Shown here: one piece after another, positions 10,829 through 20,580 of the stretch
How the letters are laid out: each line of letters begins with the position of its first letter
Numbering within the stretch: the stretch's first letter is position 1
Source: Marinovum sp048263515
GTDB lineage: Bacteria; Pseudomonadota; Alphaproteobacteria; Rhodobacterales; Rhodobacteraceae
Length of the DNA stretch: 64,000 nucleotides
NCBI RefSeq assembly: GCF_048263515.1
Contig: NZ_JBLXEC010000003.1
Coordinates: forward strand, 124,001 to 188,000
Reading direction: 5' to 3'
Program-made: the position numbers and the translations under genes
The notes under the pieces: model-generated
The model's database searches: none
What the model saw: only the letters and a program-made list of their open reading frames with translations
What the model was told of the DNA's origin: nothing

Positions 10829-11995
10829 TCACCCCCCGGGGGTCTGACGGCCCAGCAGCTCTTCCTTGGTGAGAGTGAATCCCGAGGTGATCCAGAGCGT
10901 TTCCAGCGCCCTGAGCCGCGCGCCCAGCGCCGGGCCCTCGTAGTCGGGCATCAGGTCGGCGGCGCGGATCGGAAAGATCGCCGCCGCGCCCTCTTCCATC
11001 TCAGCAAAGGCGCGGCCGTCGATATGTTCCTGCAGAATCGCGGCGCGCAGGGCGAGCAGCTTTTCCGACAGTTCCGCACCATGGCGATAGCCGATCTCGG
11101 CCGGCGGCGTCGCGGCGCCGACCTCGTGGCGAAAGAACTCCAGCGCCTTGGCCTGCGCCTTGGACAGGCGCAGCCGCTCGGCCACATCCTCGCCGCCCAG
11201 CGCCGCCAGCCGCAGCATCGGGTCGGGCGCGATGCCGGCCTCGTCCTCGACATAGACCAGCGGGCCCAGCGCGGTGATCACCGCGCCGGGCAGGATGCGC
11301 AGCAGCACGCCGGCCTTGTCCATCGCCGCCACTGCGCGGGTCGGATCGGGGGCGGCCAGCAGCTTGACCATCTCGGCACCAACCCGTTCGCGCGACAGGC
11401 TTTCCAGCCCATCCAGGTTGTCGGCAATCGCCGCCAGCGCCTCGCGATCGAACCCGCCCTTGGGCCGGCCATACCAGGCGTTGAAGCGAAAGAATCGCAG
11501 GATGCGCAGGTAATCCTCGCGGATGCGCTCGGCCGGGTCGTCGATGAATCGCACCCGGCGCGCCTTGAGATCCTCGAGACCGCCCACCGGATCGCGCACC
11601 GCCCCCGACGCATCGGCATAAAGCGCGTTCATGGTGAAATCGCGCCGCCTCGCGTCCTCCTCGATGGTGTCGGCAAAGGCCACCACGGCGCGGCGGCCGT
11701 CGGTTTCTACGTCGCGGCGATAGGTGGTGATCTCATGCGGCACCCGGCGCGAGATCACGGTGACGGTGCCGTGGTCGATGCCGGTGGGCACGGCGTTCAG
11801 GCCGGCGGCTTTTGCCAGTTCCATCACCCGCTCGGGGTGGGCATCGGTGCTGATGTCGATGTCGGACACCGGCGCGCCCATCAGCGCATTGCGCACGCAG
11901 CCGCCGACGAAATAGGCCGAATGCCCGGCCTCGGTCAGCATGGCGCAGACCGCCTGCGTCTCTGGTGCGATCAGCCAGTCGCCGGTGATCCTCAT
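10829..11995 (-). CDS. cca: CCA tRNA nucleotidyltransferase / poly(A) polymerase family
   Basis: About 388 residues from the ATG at 11995. The nucleotidyltransferase head is clear: FVGGCVRNALMG with Gly31-Gly32 and the metal-binding pair Asp45 and Asp47 in SDIDIS. RRRDFTMNALYAD follows, typical of class II CCA-adding enzymes. It completes or repairs the CCA end of tRNAs. The reading frame is open a further 80 codons upstream, but that part lies inside nudL and looks non-coding. It is the third gene of the hslO-nudL-cca operon, ten bases after nudL. Confidence 0.9.
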   Translation of the reverse strand: MRITGDWLIAPETQAVCAMLTEAGHSAYFVGGCVRNALMGAPVSDIDISTDAHPERVMELAKAAGLNAVPTGIDHGTVTVISRRVPHEITTYRRDVETDGRRAVVAFADTIEEDARRRDFTMNALYADASGAVRDPVGGLEDLKARRVRFIDDPAERIREDYLRILRFFRFNAWYGRPKGGFDREALAAIADNLDGLESLSRERVGAEMVKLLAAPDPTRAVAAMDKAGVLLRILPGAVITALGPLVYVEDEAGIAPDPMLRLAALGGEDVAERLRLSKAQAKALEFFRHEVGAATPPAEIGYRHGAELSEKLLALRAAILQEHIDGRAFAEMEEGAAAIFPIRAADLMPDYEGPALGARLRALETLWITSGFTLTKEELLGRQTPGG

Positions 11996-12005
11996 GCGAA
12001 CCTCA

Positions 12006-12614
12006 TCACGCCGTTTCCTGGGCCATCCTGTCTGCCAGCCCGCGCAGGATGCGGGCCGTCGCGCCCCAGATGTAATAGGGCCCGTAAGGCACAGTGTAAT
12101 AGGATCGCCGCATCCCGCGCCAGCGTCGAGATTGCACGGAAAATCGCGCCGGATCACAGACATGCGACAGCGGCACGGTAAATACCTCGGCCACCTCGCC
12201 CGGTTCGGGCCGGGGGGTGAAATCGCCCGTGACACGCGCCAGAACCGGCGTCACCAGAAAGCTGGTCACCGTCTCATGCGTCGGCAACGTGCCCAGCACC
12301 TCGACCTGCGCCGGATCGAGCCCGACCTCTTCCTGTGCCTCGCGCAGGGCAGCGGCCACCACGTCGGCATCGCCCTCGTCCTGCTTTCCACCCGGAAAGG
12401 CGATCTGCCCGGGGTGGTGCTTGAGCGCCGAAGAGCGCTTGGTCAGGATCACATGCGGCACGCCGTCCTGAAGCACAAAGGCCGCAAGCACGCCGGCGGG
12501 GCGCAGCTTGCGGCCTTCGGGCAGCCGGAAATCCGGGTTCAGGTCAAAGTCGGACGAGGCCGCGGACGTGCACGACAGCGCCGCGATGACCGGAGCCAGG
12601 GGATCACTTGTCAT
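12006..12614 (-). CDS. CoA pyrophosphatase, NudL/YeaB-type Nudix hydrolase
   Basis: A 202-residue Nudix enzyme. The extended motif KHHPGQIAFPGG (65-76) marks the coenzyme A-hydrolysing group, and the Nudix box continues with REAQEEVGL at 91-99, holding the metal-binding glutamates. It would cleave CoA and its derivatives to 3',5'-ADP and phosphopantetheine. Its start overlaps the end of hslO by 11 bases, and cca follows within ten bases. Confidence 0.87.
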   Translation of the reverse strand: MTSDPLAPVIAALSCTSAASSDFDLNPDFRLPEGRKLRPAGVLAAFVLQDGVPHVILTKRSSALKHHPGQIAFPGGKQDEGDADVVAAALREAQEEVGLDPAQVEVLGTLPTHETVTSFLVTPVLARVTGDFTPRPEPGEVAEVFTVPLSHVCDPARFSVQSRRWRGMRRSYYTVPYGPYYIWGATARILRGLADRMAQETA

Positions 12615-13590
12615 TCGCCTCGAACCCGACGGTGGCAGGGTCGAGATCGTAATGCGCGCCGCAGAACTGGCAATCGGCGGTCACCCGGCCCTCTTCCGTG
12701 GTCATCTTTTCGATGTCCTTGGCGGAATAGATCGACAGGCTCTGACGTACCCGGTCCTCGGAACAGGTGCAGCCGAATTTCACCGGCTGGGTGTCATAGA
12801 CCCGCGGTTGTTCCTCGTGAAACAGCCGTACCAGCAGGTCGGTCGGCGGCACCGAGGGGCCGATCAGCTCCATCAGCTCGACCGAATCGAGCAGGATGTT
12901 GGCGCGGTTCCAGTTCTCTGACGTCTCCTCGTCCCCCAGCAGATCCTCGACCGACAAGAGACCACCCTCGCCAGAGCCCCCCTCGCCGGTGACCGAGGGA
13001 GAGGCTTTCGGCATGTGTTGCAGCATGATGCCGCCGGCGCGCCAGCGCTCGGCCTCGCCCGGCATCGAGGATTTGCCGAAGCTCAGCGAAAATCGCGTCG
13101 GCAGCTGCTCGGACTGGGCGAAATAGCTCTCGGCACAGGCGCTGAGGCTGCCGCCGGCGATCGGCGTGATCCCCTTGTAGGGCTGCATCCCCTGCCCCTG
13201 GTCGAGCAGCACGGCGAAATAGCCCTCGCCCAGCTGCTCGAAAGGCGTGCCCTCGGTCAGCCGCTCGCGGTCAAAGCTGGCATAGGCGCGGATGCGCGCC
13301 GGCTCGCCGTCTTCGGTCGGGCCGTAGTAATCGGTGGCGATCATCCGCACCGCGCCCTTGGTCTGGACCTGCAGCGACAGCTTCCAGCGCAGCTTGACGG
13401 TCTGGCCGATCAGCGCGGTCAGCAGGGCCATTTCCGCCACCAGCGCCTCGACCACCGGGGGGTAGTCGTGTTGTTTCAGGATGCCTTCCAGCACGCCGTC
13501 CAGCCGCGCGACGCGGCCTCGGATGTCGGATCGGTCAAGCTGAAACGGCAGGACGGTATCGTCCCAGGCGATGGCGTTCACAGAGGTCAT
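12604..13590 (-). CDS. hslO: Redox-switched chaperone Hsp33
   Basis: A 328-residue Hsp33. The C-terminal zinc-binding redox switch has the four expected cysteines as C-x-C (Cys274, Cys276) and C-x2-C (Cys307, Cys310 in DCQFCGAHY). Oxidation of these releases zinc and turns on holdase activity under oxidative stress. A Gly/Ser-rich insertion near residues 195-215 (TGEGGSGEGG) makes it longer than the E. coli protein of about 290 residues. The ATG at 13590 has AAGGAACTCC before it. It is the first gene of its operon. Confidence 0.93.
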   Translation of the reverse strand: MTSVNAIAWDDTVLPFQLDRSDIRGRVARLDGVLEGILKQHDYPPVVEALVAEMALLTALIGQTVKLRWKLSLQVQTKGAVRMIATDYYGPTEDGEPARIRAYASFDRERLTEGTPFEQLGEGYFAVLLDQGQGMQPYKGITPIAGGSLSACAESYFAQSEQLPTRFSLSFGKSSMPGEAERWRAGGIMLQHMPKASPSVTGEGGSGEGGLLSVEDLLGDEETSENWNRANILLDSVELMELIGPSVPPTDLLVRLFHEEQPRVYDTQPVKFGCTCSEDRVRQSLSIYSAKDIEKMTTEEGRVTADCQFCGAHYDLDPATVGFEANDK

Positions 13591-13665
13591 GGGAGTTCCT
13601 TGTTGCCCGGATTTGGCATATCGCCTCTATATAGCCGCGAAAGCGCAGCATTAAAGGGGTTTACC

Positions 13666-14118
13666 ATGATCCGACGCATCGGCGCCGCACCCGAGCGTGA
13701 AAAACGCCATCGGCTGCGGCCGGGGGTCTATACGCTGCTGCCGCTCGAGGATCAGTTGCTTCTGACCTGCCAATGGCGGTCAAGCGAGCCTTTGCAACTG
13801 CCCGGCGGCGGCATCGATCCGGGCGAGGCGCCGGTTGCGGCGCTGCACCGCGAGGTGCGCGAAGAGACCGGCTGGAAGATCGCCGCCCCGCGGCGGATCG
13901 GCGCCTGGCGGCGCTTTGTCTTCATGCCTGAATACGATCTCTGGGCCGAGAAGCTCTGCACCATCTACGTCGCACACCCGGTCCGGCCGCTTGGCCCGCC
14001 AGAGGAAGACGGCCACGAGGTGATCTTTGTGCCGATCACCGAGGCCGGCAAGCTGTTGTCGAACCCGGTGGACCGTGCAGCCCTGGCCCGAGCCTTGGCC
14101 GCCGGCGCGCTCGGCTAG
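13666..14118 (+). CDS. Nudix hydrolase
   Basis: A 150-residue single-domain Nudix protein. The box spans residues 47-69 (GGGIDPGE...REVREETGW) with all metal-binding glutamates. The substrate is not predictable; it lacks the CoA motif of NudL. Its stop TAG at 14116-14118 overlaps the stop of the opposite-strand response-regulator gene, so the two genes share the bases CTAG. Confidence 0.85.
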   Translation: MIRRIGAAPEREKRHRLRPGVYTLLPLEDQLLLTCQWRSSEPLQLPGGGIDPGEAPVAALHREVREETGWKIAAPRRIGAWRRFVFMPEYDLWAEKLCTIYVAHPVRPLGPPEEDGHEVIFVPITEAGKLLSNPVDRAALARALAAGALG

Positions 14119-15407
14119 AACTCCAGCAGCGCCGCCGAAATGTCGTCCGGAAAATCGTCGGTGCCGGTGCTTTCCGCCAGGGTCCAGACCATGGCTTCGA
14201 GAAACTCGCGCCCCGGCAGGTGGCGCTGCGCCTTGGCCAGCCGGATCAGCCCGTCCTCCTCGAAGAACCCGCCGCCAGCGTCAGGGCATTCGGTGATGCC
14301 GTCGGAATAAAGCAGCAGCCGGTCGCCCTTGGCCAGTTCCAGCTCGAACTTGTCGAACTCGGCATCCTCGATCAGACCCACCGGCAGCCCGCCGGTGCCC
14401 ACCAGCTCGACCGTGCCATCGGCGCGCTGCACCAGTGGATGCGGGTGGCCGGCCTGCGACAGCTGCACATGGCCGGTGGCCAGATCGACATCGGCCAGCA
14501 GCATTGTGAAGTAGTGCTCGGTCTCCATCTCCTCGAGCACCAGCCGGTTGAGCCGTTCGATCACCTCGTCAGGCGGGTTCATCACGTAGCTGCCATCGCC
14601 GGCCTCGCGCAGGGCGACGTTCTGATCGGGCGTGGTGGCCGAGAGGTACCCCGCCAGCCGGGCCGTCATCAGCGCCGAGGAAATGCCGTGGCCCGAGACA
14701 TCGATGGCAAAGATCCCCAGCCGCGTCTTGCCGACCGGAAAGAAGCCCACCAGATCGCCGCCGACATGGCCCGAGGGGCGCAGCAACAGCGACAGATCGG
14801 CGGTGTCGAAGCGGCGATAGCGCTCGCGCACCAACGATTGCTGCAGCTTCTTGGCCTCGATCAGGTCGTTGTCGAGCGCATCGTACAGCCCCTGCAACTC
14901 GTCCAGCGTGCGCGAGATCACCCGGTTCTGATCGCTGAGTTGGCGCTGCATCTGCAGGATGCGCTCGCCGGCGGTGATCCTGGCGCGCAGCTCGTCGGGA
15001 TGCACCGGCTTGGTCAGGAAATCATCGGCCCCGTTGTCGAGCCCACGTGCCACGGCGCCCTTCTCGCTCTTGGAGGTAAGCAGGATGAAATAGCCATAGC
15101 CCTCACGCTCCATCGCGCGGAACCGCTTGCAGAATTCCAGCCCGTCCATGCCGGGCATCATCCAGTCCGACAGCACGACATCCGGCGGCGTCGCCTCGCA
15201 GAGCGCCAGCGCCTCTTCGCCGCCGGCGGCCACCACGACGTCATGGCCCTGTTTCAACAGCGAGCTCGAGAGGATCTTGCGCTGCAACCCGCTGTCATCG
15301 ACAACCAGAATCCGCAAGGGCCGGGGCGCGCGTGCGGCCGCGCCGGGAAGTGTCTGTCTGGCTGCCAAATCCATCGCCTGCTGATTCCGTCCTGGTGTCT
15401 TCGGCAT
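14115..15407 (-). CDS. Response regulator fused to a SpoIIE/PP2C-type serine phosphatase (RsbU/RbaY-like)
   Basis: Up to 430 residues. A receiver domain (about 32-150) has the acid pair Asp37/Asp38, phosphoacceptor Asp81, Thr111 and Lys133. A short coiled coil (about 150-195) leads to a SpoIIE-type PPM phosphatase domain (about 200-430) with GGDLVGFF and DVSGHGISSALM. Such proteins dephosphorylate a STAS anti-anti-sigma factor in partner-switching pathways. Rhodobacter capsulatus RbaY, which affects gene transfer agent and stationary phase, has this layout. No STAS or anti-sigma gene is in the window. A second possible ATG lies at 15374. Confidence 0.88.
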   Translation of the reverse strand: MPKTPGRNQQAMDLAARQTLPGAAARAPRPLRILVVDDSGLQRKILSSSLLKQGHDVVVAAGGEEALALCEATPPDVVLSDWMMPGMDGLEFCKRFRAMEREGYGYFILLTSKSEKGAVARGLDNGADDFLTKPVHPDELRARITAGERILQMQRQLSDQNRVISRTLDELQGLYDALDNDLIEAKKLQQSLVRERYRRFDTADLSLLLRPSGHVGGDLVGFFPVGKTRLGIFAIDVSGHGISSALMTARLAGYLSATTPDQNVALREAGDGSYVMNPPDEVIERLNRLVLEEMETEHYFTMLLADVDLATGHVQLSQAGHPHPLVQRADGTVELVGTGGLPVGLIEDAEFDKFELELAKGDRLLLYSDGITECPDAGGGFFEEDGLIRLAKAQRHLPGREFLEAMVWTLAESTGTDDFPDDISAALLEF

Positions 15408-15426
15408 CCGGTATGGGGGGCTGATG

Positions 15427-15441
15427 TTAACCCGGGGTGAA
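15427..15441. promoter_or_regulatory. CtrA-box-like site between the SpoIIE regulator and the Hpt gene
   Basis: TTAA at 15427-15430, seven bases, then TGAA at 15438-15441: seven of eight matches to the CtrA consensus TTAA-N7-TTAA. It lies in the 124-base divergent promoter region. A single site in a GC-rich genome is suggestive but not proof. Confidence 0.35.
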
Positions 15442-15531
15442 GGCCGGGATTTACCGAAAAACCTACCGAAATCCGCAACGATATCTTAGGCCGGGGCCCC
15501 TAGCCTGAGGGTCAGACGTCAGGAGAAAGAC

Positions 15532-15861
15532 ATGATGATCGACTGGTCCCGGGTCTCCGAACTGCGCGAGGAAGTGGGCGAAGAGGATTTCGCCGAGGTG
15601 GTCGAGCTGTTCCTGGGCGAGGTTGACGGCGTGATCGAGGTCCTGACGCCGGGCATGGCGGACCTCGAGGCGCAGCTGCATTTCCTCAAGGGCAGCGCGC
15701 TGAACCTCGGGTTCGACGCCTTCGCCAGACTGTGCCAGGAAGGCGAGAGCGCCGCCAACGCCGGCGAGGGCGCCCAGGTCGACGTCACGCGGGTGCGCGA
15801 TTGTTATGCGTCTTCGCGGGCCGAGTTTGCCAATGGTCTGCAAACCCGGCGCGCGGGGTAA
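15532..15861 (+). CDS. Histidine phosphotransfer (Hpt) domain protein
   Basis: A 109-residue helical protein. HFLKGSALNLG matches the Hpt signature H-x-L-K-G-S-x3-G, with phospho-His at residue 50. There is no other domain. It is transcribed divergently from the receiver-phosphatase gene, with AGGAG before the ATG, so it is a good candidate to carry phosphate to or from that receiver. No histidine kinase is nearby. Confidence 0.87.
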   Translation: MMIDWSRVSELREEVGEEDFAEVVELFLGEVDGVIEVLTPGMADLEAQLHFLKGSALNLGFDAFARLCQEGESAANAGEGAQVDVTRVRDCYASSRAEFANGLQTRRAG

Positions 15862-15870
15862 GGGGCGTGG

Positions 15871-17118
15871 TCAGGCCGCGCCGATCAGGAAGACCTGCAC
15901 ATCGGCCACGTTGGTGCCGGTCGCCCCGGTCATCAGCAGCGCCTCGGCGCGACGCAGCGCCTCGTGACTGTCGTTGTTGGCCAGAAGCGCCTGCGCCTCC
16001 GGCCCGATCGCCGCCGCGGTGCCGGGCCCGACGATGCCGCCGGCCGCATCGGTGGGACCATCGCGGCCATCGGTGCCGCCTGAGAGAAACAGCCAGTCTT
16101 TCGGCAGGTCAAAGTCCTTGGCGGCCAGCGCCACGCGCAGGGCCAGTTCCTGGTTGCGACCGCCCCGACCGTCGCCGCGCAGGTTGACCGTGGTCTCGCC
16201 ACCAAAGATCAGCGCCTGCGCCTTGCCCTTGGGTGCCGCGGCAGCGGCGCGCAGCACTTCCTGGGCGGCATCATCGACGTCCCCTTCCAGCGCGTCAGAG
16301 ACAATTCGGGCGTCAAACCCCTCGGCGGCAGCGAGCATCGCCTCGAGACTCTTCCGGTTGGAGCCGATCAGGTGATTGGCCGCCGCGGGTGTCTCTGGCG
16401 GGGCGACATCTGCCGACAGATGCGCGCGGACCGAGGCCGGGCAGGCCTCCCAGACGCCGGCCTTTTCGAGGATCGCCCTGGCCTCGGCGCGGGTGCCGAT
16501 CGGGCCGACGGTGGGACCGGAGGCAATGGCGCGCAGGTCGTCGCCGATCACGTCGGACAGGATATAGGCGGTCACCGGCGCGGGCGCGGCATGGCGCAGC
16601 AGGCCACCACCCTTGAGCCGCGAGAGCTGCTGGCGCACCAGGTTCATCTTCACGATATCGAGGCCCGCGCCCAGCAGCAGCCGGTTGACCTCGGCCTTTT
16701 CCTCCAGCGTCACGCCCTCGACCGGGGCCGGTACCAGTGCCGAACCGCCGCCCGAGACCAGCACCGCCACCGCGTCGTCAGCCCCGAGACCGGCCAGCCG
16801 AGCGATCACCTCTTCGCCGGCACGCAGGCCCTCAGCGTCGGGCACCGGGTGGGCGGCGCGGATCACCTCGGCGCCCGGCACCTCCATGTCATTCTCGTAA
16901 TGGGTGATTGCCAGCGCCGGCACGTCGCCGTCGACATGCGCCATGGCCTCGCGCAGCATCGCCGGCGCGGCCTTGCCGATGGCGATAAGGTGCAGTTGGC
17001 CCCCGGGCGCCGGCAGCGGATGTTCTGCAAGAGCGCGGCGCAGGGCGATCGCCGGATCGGCGGCCTCGACGGCCTTGTCGAAAAGATGCAGGGCGCTCTG
17101 GCGCAAATCGGGGGTCAT
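15871..17118 (-). CDS. Glycerate 2-kinase, MOFRL family (GckA/TtuD type)
   Basis: A 415-residue protein from the ATG at 17118, which overlaps the preceding stop as ATGA. It shows the glycerate kinase (DUF4147) domain with IAIGKAAPAML and VLVSGGGSALVPAP, and the C-terminal MOFRL domain with LFLSGGTDGRDGPTDAAGG. These proteins phosphorylate glycerate and were formerly called hydroxypyruvate reductase TtuD. In the serine cycle or in glycolate and tartrate metabolism it feeds carbon to 2-phosphoglycerate, which fits the nearby glcF. Confidence 0.9.
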   Translation of the reverse strand: MTPDLRQSALHLFDKAVEAADPAIALRRALAEHPLPAPGGQLHLIAIGKAAPAMLREAMAHVDGDVPALAITHYENDMEVPGAEVIRAAHPVPDAEGLRAGEEVIARLAGLGADDAVAVLVSGGGSALVPAPVEGVTLEEKAEVNRLLLGAGLDIVKMNLVRQQLSRLKGGGLLRHAAPAPVTAYILSDVIGDDLRAIASGPTVGPIGTRAEARAILEKAGVWEACPASVRAHLSADVAPPETPAAANHLIGSNRKSLEAMLAAAEGFDARIVSDALEGDVDDAAQEVLRAAAAAPKGKAQALIFGGETTVNLRGDGRGGRNQELALRVALAAKDFDLPKDWLFLSGGTDGRDGPTDAAGGIVGPGTAAAIGPEAQALLANNDSHEALRRAEALLMTGATGTNVADVQVFLIGAA

Positions 17119-17810
17119 GATGCAATCTCGCATTGGCTGATGATCTTGCCGGCCCGCCAGTGCTGCGCGATGGCAAAATCGCGGCCGGCCGGCCAATCCG
17201 TTGATAAGGGCTTTGTGAGCCGCAGCACCAGCCCGTCGGGCCGGATTTCCACGGTTTCGGCGTGATCGAAGCCGAAAAACCGCCCGACACGGGGGAAGAG
17301 CGCCTTGTAGAGCGCCTCCTTGGCGGAAAACACGGCGGTGGCCACGGCAGGCTCGGGCGTCTGGCCTGTCAGCGCGGTATCGCCGGGGGTCAGCACCGAG
17401 TGGCAGATGGCGCGGGTGGCGCGGGGATCGGCCAGCGCCTCGATGTCGAGACCGAGGGTTGTTGTCCCCTGCCCCAGCCAGACGCCGACACAACCGTGAC
17501 TGTGGGAAATCGAGCCTTGCACGCCTTCGGGCCAGAGCGGGGCTCCCTTGTCGTCGCGACCGACACCGCCCTGCGCTCCAAGCCGGGACAGTGCCGCCTG
17601 CGCCAGCGCCCGACCAGCCAGGAACTCGCCCCGCCGCTTGGCCACGGCGCGCGACAGGAACTCCGGCAGCTCCAAGCCGGCCTCAGGGTAATCGCTGTCT
17701 TTATAAAGGGAAATGTCGTAGCGCGCGAAGAGCAGACAGCGGCCGGCGGGCTGTGCCACGGCCTCGAGCCCATCAACAAACCCGGGAAGCTTATCCGGCG
17801 AAGGTGCCAA
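17115..17810 (-). CDS. 4'-Phosphopantetheinyl transferase, EntD/Sfp superfamily
   Basis: A 231-residue transferase. The magnesium-binding GLDIE (Asp122, Glu124) and the FSAKEALYKALF motif (Glu165, Lys169) are both present. It should load phosphopantetheine from CoA onto a carrier protein of fatty acid, polyketide or siderophore type. The start chosen is TTG at 17810 with GGCGGGC before it; it overlaps the end of the flavin reductase gene by 20 bases. No carrier protein or synthase is in this window, so its target is elsewhere. Confidence 0.83.
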   Translation of the reverse strand: MAPSPDKLPGFVDGLEAVAQPAGRCLLFARYDISLYKDSDYPEAGLELPEFLSRAVAKRRGEFLAGRALAQAALSRLGAQGGVGRDDKGAPLWPEGVQGSISHSHGCVGVWLGQGTTTLGLDIEALADPRATRAICHSVLTPGDTALTGQTPEPAVATAVFSAKEALYKALFPRVGRFFGFDHAETVEIRPDGLVLRLTKPLSTDWPAGRDFAIAQHWRAGKIISQCEIAS

Positions 17811-18321
17811 AATGCCCGCCCTGGAAAATCAGCGGATCGCCCTCGCGGTAGCTCAGCTGTTCGACGCGGCCGACGATCACCGAATGATCGCCCACCTCGA
17901 CCGACCTTTCCAGCCGGCATTCGAACACCGCCAGCGCATCGCGCAGCACCGGCACGCCCAGCGCGCCGTCAAAGGAATTGGCCTCGGTGAAATGCCCGCC
18001 GTCCTTGGCGAACAGCATCGCCAGATCGTATTGCCCCGAATGCAGCACGTTGATCGCATAGGTCTGTGCCGCGCTGAAGACATCGTAGCGCTGCGAATTG
18101 TCGGCCAGGCACCAGAGCACCAGCGGCGGATCGAGCGAGACCGAGGTGAAGGAATTGACCGTCATGCCGGTGGGGCCGTCGTCGGTCATCGTGGTGATCA
18201 CCGTCACCCCCGTCGCGAACTGGCCGAGCGCGGTGCGGTAGAGCCGCCGGTGCGCATCATCGGGCCGGAACGGAATGGGTGTGATCATGGGCATGGTCCA
18301 GACAGGTCTATTCATAGGCAC
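17791..18321 (-). CDS. Flavin reductase family protein (HpaC/DIM6-NTAB type)
   Basis: About 176 residues with the split-barrel FMN-binding fold: LGQFATGVTVITTM, GMTVNSFTSVSLDPPLVLWC and the C-terminal HFGTF. These short proteins reduce free flavin with NAD(P)H for a partner monooxygenase. Several starts are possible (GTG 18321, ATG 18315, ATG 18294, ATG 18288); none has a strong ribosome site. It is the first gene of a unit continuing to the phosphopantetheinyl transferase and glycerate kinase. Confidence 0.85.
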   Translation of the reverse strand: MPMNRPVWTMPMITPIPFRPDDAHRRLYRTALGQFATGVTVITTMTDDGPTGMTVNSFTSVSLDPPLVLWCLADNSQRYDVFSAAQTYAINVLHSGQYDLAMLFAKDGGHFTEANSFDGALGVPVLRDALAVFECRLERSVEVGDHSVIVGRVEQLSYREGDPLIFQGGHFGTFAG

Positions 18322-18411
18322 ATCGCATTCACGGGCTCCGGGGTAAAGCTATGCGCTGCCATATACCGCGGTTACCGGGCGAAAATGGGGCGAAAATGCC
18401 GCGCGACAAGC

Positions 18412-19155
18412 CTAGTCGATGCCGCGCCCCTCGACGCAATGACCGTAGACCGTGGTCAGAAGCGAGACGCCGATCATGGTGGCAAACCAGCCCACGACGA
18501 CCGAATAGATCAGGCTGAGCATCGAATTCGGATCACCCGAGAGCATCGTCGGTACCTGCAGTGCCAGCGAGCCGAGGATCATCAGACCGGCGAGCCCCAC
18601 GATGGTGCCGGCCTCGCCGGCGGTGGCGCGCCAGGCCTCGCCAAAGCTCAGGCTCTGGCCCAGCGCGATGGCCGGCAGGATCGGCGAGAGGCGGAAAAAG
18701 ACGAAGGAGGCAACGCCCACGGTCACCGCCAGCATCAGCACCGGCGGCAGGATCAGCGAGACCACCGCCCCCACCGGCACCGCCGCCAGCGCCACCACCA
18801 GCCCCAGCAGCACCGAGCGCCAGAGGTATCCCGGGATTGCCGCGCCGGGCCATGCGGGCAGCCAGCCTTCGGGCACCTCGCCCAGCAGCACATAGCGATG
18901 CCAGGCCACCGCGATCCAGAGCGAGGCCAGCAGCCCGGCGATGCCCAGCACCAGCATGATCAGCCCTTCGCCGGCCGAGATGTCCGGCACGGGCATGCCG
19001 TCGGGCCCACCGATGACGCTGCCGTCATCCACCGCATGGGTGTAGACCTGAGAGATCACCTGCACCGAATAGAGCACCAGCGACACCCTGAGCGCCACGT
19101 CGATATTGTTGATCACCAGCCGCAGGGAATGGACGAACATCGACCAGGCTTTCAT
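18412..19155 (-). CDS. Multi-pass membrane protein of unknown function
   Basis: A 247-residue protein from the ATG at 19155. It has about five to six hydrophobic helices, including a long run from about residue 118 to 160, and a cytoplasmic-looking N-terminus (MKAWSMFVHSLRLVINN). I do not recognise a catalytic motif; it resembles the glycerophosphoryl-diester/YciC-like membrane families of alphaproteobacteria. It is transcribed away from argG. The 90 bases to the flavin reductase start hold no obvious gene. Confidence 0.75.
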   Translation of the reverse strand: MKAWSMFVHSLRLVINNIDVALRVSLVLYSVQVISQVYTHAVDDGSVIGGPDGMPVPDISAGEGLIMLVLGIAGLLASLWIAVAWHRYVLLGEVPEGWLPAWPGAAIPGYLWRSVLLGLVVALAAVPVGAVVSLILPPVLMLAVTVGVASFVFFRLSPILPAIALGQSLSFGEAWRATAGEAGTIVGLAGLMILGSLALQVPTMLSGDPNSMLSLIYSVVVGWFATMIGVSLLTTVYGHCVEGRGID

Positions 19156-19284
19156 CGGGCACTCCTTGGACACCGGTTTCGGCCGCACATTGGGCGCAAG
19201 CCCGGCCAAGGTCAACGCCGCCACCTTGCCCCGCGCCCGAAAACCCGGTATCGCGCTTGCGTCTTTCAAGAAGGAAAACGCCCC

Positions 19285-20505
<1,221 letters not shown>

Positions 20506-20531
20506 CGGTCCCGCGCTCTACTCGTTAACAC

Positions 20532-20570
20532 ACACGCACCGGCAGGGCTCACGGCCCGCGCCGGGCGTGT
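20532..20570. terminator. Stem-loop between argG and the DUF7282-like gene
   Basis: ACACGC-A-CCGGC (20532-20543) pairs with GCCGG-GCGTGT (20560-20570): 11 bp with one bulged A. There is no T-run on either side, so it is a weak intrinsic terminator, or a stabiliser of the 3' ends of two convergent genes. Confidence 0.5.
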
Positions 20571-20580
20571 CGTGTCAACG

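Noticed and set aside
11996..12235. 80-codon N-terminal extension of cca
   Set aside because: It lies inside nudL in another frame, and the conserved nucleotidyltransferase begins just after the ATG at 11995.
17812..19284. Long open frame before argG
   Set aside because: It is antisense to the flavin reductase and membrane-protein genes, His/Arg/Gln-rich like other GC-shadow frames, and the argG start at 19285 is well supported.
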